Assembly (NCBI RefSeq): GCF_001263795.1
Contig: NZ_LHUR01000042.1
Coordinates: 186,001-250,000 of the forward strand
Direction: 5' to 3'
DNA length: 64,000 bases
From: Clostridium homopropionicum DSM 5847
GTDB taxonomy: Bacteria > Bacillota > Clostridia > Clostridiales > Clostridiaceae
Part shown: positions 1 to 6,055 of the stretch, one piece after another
Layout: each line of letters begins with the position of its first letter
How positions within the stretch are numbered: the first letter of the stretch is position 1
Notes under the pieces: model-generated
Seen by the model: the letters and a program-made list of their open reading frames with translations, nothing else
What the model was told of the DNA's origin: nothing
The model's database searches: none
Position numbers and translations under genes: made by a program

Positions 1-47
1 TATCCTTTTTCTATTCTTTTCATTTTTAATAATAAGCCTTGTCTCAT
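1..47 (-). CDS. 5' end of a gene running off the left edge; possibly an XRE-family regulator
   Basis: Only the first 15 codons are in the window. They read MRQGLLLKMKRIEKG and are preceded by a strong ribosome binding site (GAGGAGGTG) 4 bases before the ATG. The start resembles the opening of a helix-turn-helix regulator of the XRE class (short basic helix before the HTH), and the gene is divergent from another XRE gene across a region with three operator-like repeats, which supports a regulator. The identity is inference; the existence of a start here is well supported by the ribosome binding site and by a well-formed promoter at 91-119. Confidence 0.5.
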   Translation of the reverse strand, partial: MRQGLLLKMKRIEKG

Positions 48-69
48 TTTGCACCTCCTCAATCATCGA

Positions 70-156
70 CAAATGTCATTTGTTGTTATAACTATAATCC
101 CCAAAATATCATTTGTCAATAACTTATATAAATTTTTCTTTGACAAATGGTATTTT
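70..156. promoter_or_regulatory. Three operator-like repeats between two divergent regulator genes
   Basis: CAAATGTCATTTG (70-82) is a palindrome around a central base. Close copies lie at 103-115 (AAAATATCATTTG) and 144-156 (CAAATGGTATTTT). The first lies between the minus-strand -10 and its start codon, the second abuts and overlaps the minus-strand -35, and the third overlaps the -35 and spacer of the plus-strand promoter. This placement is what a dimeric helix-turn-helix repressor controlling both divergent promoters would need. Which of the two flanking genes encodes the binder cannot be told from sequence. Confidence 0.6.
91..119 (-). promoter_or_regulatory. Sigma-A type promoter for the left-edge gene
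   Basis: On the minus strand TTGACA (114-119) is followed by a 17-base spacer and TATAGT (91-96). An operator-like repeat at 103-115 runs into the -35 hexamer. Confidence 0.6.
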
Positions 157-168
157 CAATGTAATAAT
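140..168 (+). promoter_or_regulatory. Sigma-A type promoter for the XRE regulator gene
   Basis: TTGACA (140-145), a 17-base spacer and AATAAT (163-168) precede the regulator gene. The third operator-like repeat (144-156) lies across the -35 and spacer, so binding there would block transcription. Confidence 0.5.
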
Positions 169-190
169 ATTTAGTATGGAGGTGATTCCT

Positions 191-715
191 TTGTTTAAAG
201 ATAATCTTAAAAATATAAGAACCAAGAAAAATATAAGCCAAAGAGAATTAGGAAGGCAAATAAATAAAACAGGCCAATACATATCATATTTAGAAAACAC
301 AGATGAAGGAAACCCTAGTTTAGATGTAATCAAAGCTATTGCCGAAGCTCTTGATGTTCCAATTGATGAATTATTATATCAAGCTAACATAGTAAATGTA
401 TCTGGAGCAGATACATCATATAGAAAAGCCTTAGAGACTTTTATGTTTGATAACGATGAAACTTTTAAAATAATAAATTTTTTAGAAAATAATGGTTATG
501 AAATATTTGTTCAAAACTCTAATGACATAGTTATTTTCAAAAATGAAGAATTAATAGTTTCTATAGAAGAAGCTGATTTCAATAAGTGTGGAAATAACAT
601 TTTAAAATTAATTGATATCTCCAAAATAATAGCTGATAAATTTGTAGATGATATAATTAATCTTAAAAATCTAACTCAAAAAAATAACCATTCTTCTATA
701 AAGAAGAATACATAA
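191..715 (+). CDS. XRE-family helix-turn-helix transcriptional regulator
   Basis: A 174-residue protein with an N-terminal HTH_XRE domain over roughly the first 60 residues: the segment ISQRELGRQINKTGQYISYL is the two-helix DNA-reading unit and PSLDVIKAIAEALDVPIDEL is the usual closing helix pair. The remaining 110 residues show no domain I recognise and may sense a ligand or mediate oligomerisation. I choose the TTG at 191 because GGAGGTGAT ends 4 bases upstream; longer in-frame starts at 113 would run through the promoter. It is divergent from the left-edge gene and shares a three-operator control region with it, so it probably autoregulates. The gene sits in a small accessory patch with a Uma2 gene and integrase debris next to a tRNA gene. 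Confidence 0.8.
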   Translation: MFKDNLKNIRTKKNISQRELGRQINKTGQYISYLENTDEGNPSLDVIKAIAEALDVPIDELLYQANIVNVSGADTSYRKALETFMFDNDETFKIINFLENNGYEIFVQNSNDIVIFKNEELIVSIEEADFNKCGNNILKLIDISKIIADKFVDDIINLKNLTQKNNHSSIKKNT

Positions 716-777
716 GCTATATCACTAGTTAGCTAACTACACTATTACATAACCCTATTTATAAGGAGGTCAATATC

Positions 778-1353
778 ATGGAAAATACAGCTAAAAGCAA
801 AGTATACACCTATACTGACTATATGAATTACCCTGAGAATGAAAGAATCGAACTTATTGATAGTCACATCTATGCAATGTCTCCAGCTCCATCAAGAATA
901 CACCAAGAAACAATATCAGCTTTAGTTATTGAAATAGGTAATTATATAAAATCAAATAAAGGAGGTTGCAAGGTATATCCAGCTCCTTTTGATGTATTTC
1001 TCGTTGATGATGAAAATTTAGATAACTGCAGAAACATTGTTCAGCCAGATGTATCAGTAATATGCGATAAAAACAAATTAACTGATAAAGGCTGTACTGG
1101 AGCTCCGGACCTAATAATAGAAGTAGTATCACCTTATAACCCTTCAAATGATTATGTGCGTAAATTAAGCTTATATGAGAAATATAAGGTTAAAGAATAT
1201 TGGATAGTAAATCCTATGAATAATACTATATTAGTATATAGGCTTGATGAAAAGATGCAGTATACTGCTCCTGAAACTTATACCTTAAAAGCTAAAATCA
1301 AAGTAGGCATATATGAGAACTTGGAAATTGATTTTTCTAAATTAGAGCTTTAG
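778..1353 (+). CDS. Uma2-family (DUF820) endonuclease-like protein
   Basis: A 191-residue protein of the Uma2 family, which has a PD-(D/E)XK nuclease fold. The family hallmarks are present: an early MSPAPSRIHQ segment, QPDVSVIC, and PDLIIEVVSP followed by RKLSLYEKYKVKEYWIV. Members are abundant in cyanobacteria and scattered in clostridia; the cellular role is not established and some are linked to mobile DNA. The ribosome binding site AAGGAGG lies 8 bases before the ATG. The gap from the upstream regulator gene is 62 bases without an obvious terminator, so the two may be cotranscribed. The gene lies beside an integrase remnant, consistent with arrival on a mobile element, but this is inference. 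Confidence 0.85.
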   Translation: MENTAKSKVYTYTDYMNYPENERIELIDSHIYAMSPAPSRIHQETISALVIEIGNYIKSNKGGCKVYPAPFDVFLVDDENLDNCRNIVQPDVSVICDKNKLTDKGCTGAPDLIIEVVSPYNPSNDYVRKLSLYEKYKVKEYWIVNPMNNTILVYRLDEKMQYTAPETYTLKAKIKVGIYENLEIDFSKLEL

Positions 1354-1389
1354 TTGTATAACTACTACATTTTAGAAAGAAGTACCACT

Positions 1390-1549
1390 ATGGCGGCCAT
1401 AGAAAAGCGCGGAGAAAGCTCTTACAGGCTTACCTCTTGCTGGTGGTATGAGAATGGCAGAATTAGCAGCTTTAGAATGGCAAGATATAGACTTCGATAA
1501 TTGCCTATTAAGAATAAATAAATCATTACAGCATATAAAATACAAATGA
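1390..1549 (+). pseudogene. Remnant of a tyrosine recombinase (integrase) gene
   Basis: The first frame from ATG 1390 reads MAAIEKRGESSYRLT, the usual opening of the AP2-like arm-binding domain of phage or ICE integrases. A second frame from about 1439 reads LAGGMRMAELAALEWQDIDF then RINKSLQHIKYK and stops at 1547. This matches the catalytic-domain block around the first active-site Arg (typically TGLRxGELLALxWxDID). The two pieces are fused out of frame with the whole region between them missing, and the rest of the catalytic domain (H-x-x-R, Tyr) is absent. It is therefore an internally deleted, frameshifted relic. It points toward the 3' end of tRNA-Trp, a common attachment site arrangement. 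Confidence 0.75.
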
Positions 1550-1580
1550 AACTATATTTAATAAAAACATCCAAAACCAA

Positions 1581-1610
1581 AAGCAGGGATAAAAAACTCC
1601 TTGCTTTTTT
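1581..1610 (+). terminator. Rho-independent terminator after the integrase remnant
   Basis: AAGCAGGGA and TCCTTGCTT form a stem with one G-T pair around an A-rich loop, followed by a T run. It probably once terminated the integrase or Uma2 transcript. Confidence 0.6.
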
Positions 1611-1651
1611 ATTGCATTTTACTCTATTTTTAATTAACTTTTTATTGCATC

Positions 1652-1691
1652 AGTACCCAAATAGTACCCATTTTATATTCAGAACCCATTT
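1652..1691 (+). repeat. Direct repeats resembling integrase arm-type binding sites
   Basis: AGTACCCAAAT (1652-1662), AGTACCCATTT (1663-1673) and AGAACCCATTT (1681-1691) are three near-identical copies between the integrase remnant and the tRNA 3' end. In tRNA-targeted integrative elements such short repeats beside the attachment site bind the integrase N-terminal domain. The function is inferred from position and the neighbouring relic. Confidence 0.45.
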
Positions 1692-1702
1692 CATAAAAAA
1701 TA

Positions 1703-1735
1703 AAAATCAGCAGAACCCTTGATTCTACTGATTTT
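1703..1735 (-). terminator. Terminator downstream of tRNA-Trp
   Basis: AAAATCAG and CTGATTTT, extended by AGAA/TTCT with a bulge, form a hairpin just past the 3' end of the tRNA gene, with T-rich sequence following on the minus strand. Confidence 0.6.
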
Positions 1736-1738
1736 ACA

Positions 1739-1814
1739 TGGCAGGGGCACGAGGACTTGAACCCGGAACCAACGGTTTTGGAGACCGCTACTCTACCAAT
1801 TGAGCTATACCCCT
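1739..1814 (-). tRNA. tRNA-Trp (anticodon CCA)
   Basis: A 76-base cloverleaf on the minus strand. The acceptor arms AGGGGTA/TGCCCCT pair, the anticodon loop CTCCAAA carries CCA, the T loop TTCAAGT is present, and the 3' CCA is encoded. A relic integrase points at its 3' end, so this gene was probably used as an attachment site. Confidence 0.95.
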
Positions 1815-1900
1815 ATAAAAAGTATCTTCTAATATAGTTTTATCTATATTAATATTTGTTGATGCATAATCGCTTGACCTTCTGCCTAGCGACGAATACT

Positions 1901-1929
1901 ATGATACATGAAATTTTTCTTCATGTCAA
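1901..1929 (-). promoter_or_regulatory. Promoter of tRNA-Trp
   Basis: Minus strand TTGACA (1924-1929), 17-base spacer, TATCAT (1901-1906), about 87 bases before the mature tRNA 5' end. I see nothing else recognisable in 1930-2100. Confidence 0.7.
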
Positions 1930-2108
1930 TACAGAATTATATTTTCTTAAATTTTTTTAATGTATATTTGCAAAAAACAAAGATTAGTATCTGAAAATTT
2001 CAAAAACATATTAATCTAACTAAATTTTGTATTTAATTCGCATAAATAGTGTGCTAAAATTTATTTATTAGATAATCGCTTATCTTTACAAGGTGGGATT
2101 TTAAAATT

Positions 2109-3353
2109 ATGAGGGTGAATTTAAACAAAACAATTCGTGCTATGGCATTAGCACTGGACTTGGCGGAAAAAAGTTCTATAAAAGATAAAGATATTGTTGA
2201 AAGAGTATCAAATGTAAATTATTCAGAGCATGAATTTGCTAACCATTCTAGAAGAGTTGCATATATAGCCATGAGTTTATCTAAGTTTATAAACTTTAAT
2301 CTAGATGAAAAAAATGCTTTGTATATATCTGCTTTACTTCATGATATAGGTGCATCAAAAGGCTTAAAGCAAAGTCATAACTCAGATGCATTTATAAAAG
2401 AGCATTGTGTGTTGGGTTCTAGTATACTAGAGCTATTTCCTATGTTTAACAACATGTCCAATGTAATTTTATATCATCATGAAAACTATAATGGCTCTGG
2501 TCCAATGGGACTAAAAGGTGATGAAATTCCATTACAAAGTCAATTAATAAGAATGGCTGATCTAGTAGAATTACTTTATGAAGAAAATATACATTCTTTT
2601 AAGCAAAAGAACCTCATTATATCTTGGGTAAAATCTAACACTAATAAAATTTTTTCTAAAGATCTAGTAGATATGTTTGTTTCTGCTGCTTCTAAAGATA
2701 TGTTTTGGTTTGACATGGAAAACATATCAATAATGGATAATATTCTAGATAGGGTTTCCCCTAATTTAGACATTAACTTAGACCTAGCGCAATTTGAATC
2801 AATTGCACACACCTTTTCAAATATAATTGATACAAAAAGTAACTTCACTGCAAGACATTCACGAGATATAGCTGAATTAGCATATAAAATTTCAAGTTAC
2901 TTAAACTATCCTGAAGAAAAGTGTTTAAAAATGAAAATTGCCGGATTATTTCACGATATAGGTAAACTTGCTATTCCTTCTAGCATTCTGGATAAGAACG
3001 GACCTCTTGATTGCGAGGAATTCTCTATTATTAAGTCACATGCTTACTACACATCTATTATTTTAGATAGTTTAGATTCTGCTAAGGAAATTAGCACGTG
3101 GGCGTCAAATCATCATGAAAAAATGAATGGCACAGGATATCCTAATGGATTAACTTCTCCTGAACTGTCAGAAGAATCTCGAATAATTGCAGTTTGTGAT
3201 ATCTATCAAGCACTTACAGAGGACAGGCCTTATAGAAAAGGTATGAGTCAAAAAGAAGCCTTCGCAATTTTAGATAAAATGGTTGAAGAAAGTAACCTTT
3301 GTTCTAAAGCAGTTTCTTATTTAAAATCTGCATTAACAAATCAGCATAATTAA
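2109..3353 (+). CDS. Tandem HD / HD-GYP domain protein
   Basis: A 414-residue cytoplasmic protein with two HD-type phosphohydrolase domains. The N-terminal one has HDIGASKG and HHENYNGSGP. The C-terminal one is a canonical HD-GYP domain with ARHSRDIAELA, HDIGKLAIPSSIL, HHEKMNGTGYPNGL and DIYQALTEDRPYRKGM. HD-GYP enzymes hydrolyse cyclic di-GMP; the first domain lacks the classic GYP triad (it has GSGP). There is no signal sequence, transmembrane segment or sensor domain, so how it is controlled is not visible. It is followed by its own terminator and stands alone. The ribosome binding site AAGGTGGG precedes the ATG by about 9 bases. The domain call is firm; the substrate is inferred from family. 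Confidence 0.85.
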   Translation: MRVNLNKTIRAMALALDLAEKSSIKDKDIVERVSNVNYSEHEFANHSRRVAYIAMSLSKFINFNLDEKNALYISALLHDIGASKGLKQSHNSDAFIKEHCVLGSSILELFPMFNNMSNVILYHHENYNGSGPMGLKGDEIPLQSQLIRMADLVELLYEENIHSFKQKNLIISWVKSNTNKIFSKDLVDMFVSAASKDMFWFDMENISIMDNILDRVSPNLDINLDLAQFESIAHTFSNIIDTKSNFTARHSRDIAELAYKISSYLNYPEEKCLKMKIAGLFHDIGKLAIPSSILDKNGPLDCEEFSIIKSHAYYTSIILDSLDSAKEISTWASNHHEKMNGTGYPNGLTSPELSEESRIIAVCDIYQALTEDRPYRKGMSQKEAFAILDKMVEESNLCSKAVSYLKSALTNQHN

Positions 3354-3372
3354 TAAATAGAACTCTAATTTC

Positions 3373-3409
3373 AAAACTACTATTATAATTTTATAATGGT
3401 AGTTTTTTT
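3373..3409 (+). terminator. Terminator of the HD-GYP gene
   Basis: AAAACTACTATTATAA pairs with TTATAATGGTAGTTTT (one G-T pair) and ends in a T run. Confidence 0.8.
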
Positions 3410-3480
3410 ATATACTTTTATTTTTCGCTGATTTAGTATAAAATAACTAATGAATCTACCCTTTACTAGGAGTGAATAAA

Positions 3481-3939
3481 ATGGAGTTTATTGTTAATAA
3501 CATAGATAAAACTATTGAAATTGGATTCAATATAGGAAAACTATCTCAAGAAGGGGATATTATTTGTTTAATCGGTGACTTAGGCACTGGTAAGACTCAT
3601 ATTACAAAGGGAATTGCTCTTGGCCTCGGAATCGAAGATAATATTACTAGCCCCACTTTTAATATAGTAAATGAATATGAAGGCAGGCATAAAATGTATC
3701 ATTTTGATGTATATAGAGTTAATGATCCAGATGAGATTTCTGCCATTGGATTTGACGAGTATATCTTTGGTAATGGGGTAAGCGTAATTGAATGGTCAAA
3801 TTATATTGAAGATTTAATCCCTGAAGAACACGTAGAAATTAAAATTGATAAGCTTCCTGAAATGGGCAATAACTATAGAAAAATCCAAGTAAATTCTTGG
3901 GGTAAAAGATATGATTATATAAAGGAGATCAAATTATGA
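3481..3939 (+). CDS. tsaE: tRNA threonylcarbamoyladenosine biosynthesis ATPase TsaE
   Basis: A 152-residue P-loop protein, the ATPase that drives the TsaB-TsaD complex making t6A at position 37 of ANN-decoding tRNAs. The Walker A motif GDLGTGKT is at residues 32-39, followed by SPTFNIVNEY and the HFDVYRV and VIEWSNYI blocks typical of the family. I choose ATG 3481 because AGGAG lies 8 bases upstream; a GTG at 3472 would overlap that site. Its stop overlaps the tsaB start by 4 bases, so translation is likely coupled. TsaD is not in this window, whereas TsaC is at 41.4-42.4 kb. Confidence 0.93.
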   Translation: MEFIVNNIDKTIEIGFNIGKLSQEGDIICLIGDLGTGKTHITKGIALGLGIEDNITSPTFNIVNEYEGRHKMYHFDVYRVNDPDEISAIGFDEYIFGNGVSVIEWSNYIEDLIPEEHVEIKIDKLPEMGNNYRKIQVNSWGKRYDYIKEIKL

Positions 3940-4652
3940 AAATACTTAGTATAGATTCCTCTTCTACCTGCAGCACATGTTCAATTTTAGAGGATAATAA
4001 GCTTCTTGGAGAAATTATTTATAATGACAAAAAACAGCACTCAATAATTCTATTGTCTCAAATAGATTCCTTATTAGAAAATTTAAATATAGACATCGTC
4101 AATATAGATGCCTTTGTTGTATCTGAAGGACCAGGTTCCTTTACTGGACTTAGGATTGGTCTTGCTACTGCGAAGGGACTAGCTCAAGGTCTTAATAAGC
4201 CTATAATAGGGGTTTCTACTCTAGATTGTCTTGCGCATAACATAGCCTTTTTCGATGGAATTATCTGCCCTATTATGGATGCTTTAAGGGATAATGTTTA
4301 TACTTCTATATATAAATTCAGCGGTGAAAATCTTGAAAGAATTAAAGATTATATGGCTATACACATAGATGAATTAATTCAAATGCTTAAAGAAAATGGT
4401 GATCCTAAAGTATGCTTTGTTGGAGATGCAACTTATAAATTTAAAGAGAAGCTTTCAAATAGTTTCCCTAATTCTTATTTTGCACCAGCACATCTCAATA
4501 TTGCTAGAGCTTCATCTCTTGGTGAACTTGGAATTAAAAAACTTCTCAATGGAGATCAGGATAATTTATTTACTTTTTCACCTATTTATCTTAGAAAATC
4601 TCAAGCAGAACGAGAGTATGAAAATAAAATAAGGATGGTACCAAATGAGTAA
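3936..4652 (+). CDS. tsaB: tRNA threonylcarbamoyladenosine biosynthesis protein TsaB
   Basis: A 238-residue protein of the ASKHA fold, a non-catalytic partner that binds TsaD and TsaE during t6A synthesis. It opens with LSIDSSSTCSTCSI (phosphate-1-like loop) and contains EGPGSFTGLRIGLATAKGLA, the family signature, followed by GVSTLDCLA. The length is normal for the family. It overlaps tsaE by 4 bases and rimI by 8, giving a tightly coupled three-gene unit tsaE-tsaB-rimI, the same order as in many Firmicutes. Confidence 0.93.
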   Translation: MKILSIDSSSTCSTCSILEDNKLLGEIIYNDKKQHSIILLSQIDSLLENLNIDIVNIDAFVVSEGPGSFTGLRIGLATAKGLAQGLNKPIIGVSTLDCLAHNIAFFDGIICPIMDALRDNVYTSIYKFSGENLERIKDYMAIHIDELIQMLKENGDPKVCFVGDATYKFKEKLSNSFPNSYFAPAHLNIARASSLGELGIKKLLNGDQDNLFTFSPIYLRKSQAEREYENKIRMVPNE

Positions 4653-5091
4653 TTTCACTACTTGCATAATGGAAGAACAGGATTTAGAAAGTGTACTTGA
4701 GATAAATAATCTTTGTTTCTCACCTCCTTGGACAATATCTGCCCTTAAAAATGAGCTGAAAAACAAATTTTCCAAGTACTTAATATTAAAGTTAGATAAT
4801 AAAGTAATTGGATATGCTGGAGTATGGATTATTATCGACGAAACCCACATTACAAATATTGCAGTGCATCCTGACTACAGAGGTATTGGCGGAAGTGATG
4901 TTCTTATAAATTCAATTATAGATATTTGCAAAGAGAATAAAATTCCAGCAATTACCCTTGAGGTTAGAGAAAATAATATTCCAGCTGTAAGCCTTTATAA
5001 GAAACATAATTTTATTCAAGAAGGATTAAGGAAAGATTATTACGGTAAAGGAATAAATGCTATATTAATGTGGAAAAGAGATTTCTTATAA
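4645..5091 (+). CDS. rimI: Ribosomal-protein-alanine N-acetyltransferase RimI
   Basis: A 148-residue GNAT acetyltransferase. The acetyl-CoA binding segment is IAVHPDYRGIGGSDVLI, followed by ITLEVRENNIPAVSLYKKHNF, the RimI signature for N-terminal acetylation of ribosomal protein S18. GGSDVLI replaces the more common GxAxxLL, a mild variation. The start ATG lies inside the end of tsaB (8-base overlap). It is the last gene of the tsaE-tsaB-rimI unit and is followed by a bidirectional terminator. Confidence 0.9.
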   Translation: MSNFTTCIMEEQDLESVLEINNLCFSPPWTISALKNELKNKFSKYLILKLDNKVIGYAGVWIIIDETHITNIAVHPDYRGIGGSDVLINSIIDICKENKIPAITLEVRENNIPAVSLYKKHNFIQEGLRKDYYGKGINAILMWKRDFL

Positions 5092-5108
5092 TTTTATATG
5101 TCTAATTT

Positions 5109-5136
5109 AAAAAGCCAATAGTTCCCTATTGGCTTT
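5109..5136. terminator. Bidirectional terminator between rimI and ribU
   Basis: AAAGCCAATAG and CTATTGGCTTT form a perfect stem with A/T runs on both sides, between two convergent genes. Confidence 0.85.
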
Positions 5137-5143
5137 TCCTTAT

Positions 5144-5776
5144 TTAGTTACCTAAAGCATTCTTTTTACTATCTTCTAGTACTTCATCTTTATGAAGTAC
5201 TGGAGACACACTCTTATATATTGGAATTGTTATTACTGAAACTACAACTGCCTTTAATAGATTGAAAGGTAGTATTGACCACAATACCAAATCCTTTAAA
5301 GATTTAATATTAGGATTAACCTTACTTCCCATAGCTACAAAAGCATCTATTGGAGCTTTATAAACTTTTGCAAACAATGGTAAGAATATTGTATAGTTAA
5401 GTACTGAAGCAGCTACTGCCATTGCTAATGAACCAACTGCTAATCCTATAAGTGCAGTCTTTTTGCTTTTCTTTGCTTTATATATGCTTCCAGCAGTAAA
5501 TACTAGAATTGATCCTACTATAAAGTTTGCAAATTCACCAACAAATCCGCTTTGTGTTCCCTTAAATATTAATTTAAGTACATTTTTGAATAGTTCTATA
5601 GCAATTCCTTCTACAGGTCCTAAAGCAAAAGCACCTAATAGAGCTGGAATTTCGCTTATGTCTATTTTTAAGAAGTCTGGGAAAATTGGTAACGCCATCT
5701 CAAAGAACATAAGAATAAATGCCATTACTGATAATAGTGAAATTTTAATCATTGTGTTAAGTTTGTTGTTTTTCAT
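5144..5776 (-). CDS. ribU: Riboflavin ECF transporter substrate-binding protein RibU
   Basis: A 210-residue integral membrane protein with about six hydrophobic segments, of the S-component family of energy-coupling-factor transporters. The N-terminal membrane helix is followed by PDFLKIDISEIPALLGAFALG, the RibU signature, then the conserved acidic/amide loop GPVEGIAIELFKN. The clearest functional evidence is the FMN riboswitch directly upstream. It would work with the shared EcfA/A'/T module encoded elsewhere to import riboflavin. Ribosome binding site GGAGGG precedes the ATG by 7 bases. The C-terminal tail (KDEVLEDSKKNALGN) is polar and cytoplasmic. Confidence 0.9.
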   Translation of the reverse strand: MKNNKLNTMIKISLLSVMAFILMFFEMALPIFPDFLKIDISEIPALLGAFALGPVEGIAIELFKNVLKLIFKGTQSGFVGEFANFIVGSILVFTAGSIYKAKKSKKTALIGLAVGSLAMAVAASVLNYTIFLPLFAKVYKAPIDAFVAMGSKVNPNIKSLKDLVLWSILPFNLLKAVVVSVITIPIYKSVSPVLHKDEVLEDSKKNALGN

Positions 5777-5820
5777 TGTTATACCCTCCTAATTTCTATC
5801 TTCACGGGTATGGTAGCATA

Positions 5821-5857
5821 AAATAAAAAAACCCTGACAATTTCAAAAAAGTCAGGG
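5821..5857 (-). terminator. Riboswitch-controlled terminator in the ribU leader
   Basis: On the minus strand GTCAGGG pairs with CCCTGAC (5832-5857), followed by a run of T. The upstream part of the stem, GCCCTGAC, can instead pair with CAGGGC at the start of the FMN aptamer, which gives the expected switch between antitermination and termination. Confidence 0.8.
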
Positions 5858-5878
5858 CAAAAAAACTCATTGAACTAC

Positions 5879-5996
5879 CTATACCTTCTTCCATCCAGAC
5901 TTTACTGTCGGTCTTGGAGTTTCACCAAGTCAGCCATATTGCTACAGCTCGCGGACTATACCGCCGATCGGGAATCACACCCTGCCCTGAAGATAT
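5879..5996 (-). ncRNA. FMN riboswitch (RFN element)
   Basis: The conserved RFN landmarks are present on the minus strand in order: CTTCAGGGCAGGGTG, ATTCCC, ACCGGCGGTAT-like GGCGGTATAGTCC, GCGAG, TGGTGAAACTCC, GACCGACAGTAAAGTCTGGAT and GAAGAAGG closing P1. It lies between a promoter and a terminator in the ribU leader, so high FMN should turn ribU off. Confidence 0.95.
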
Positions 5997-6023
5997 GCTA
6001 ATATTTTAATATTTTATATTTTT

Positions 6024-6052
6024 ATTATACATTCATTGATGCAAAATTTCAA
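6024..6052 (-). promoter_or_regulatory. Promoter of the ribU leader
   Basis: Minus strand TTGAAA (6047-6052), 17-base spacer, TATAAT (6024-6029), about 30 bases before the aptamer. Confidence 0.75.
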
Positions 6053-6055
6053 CAG

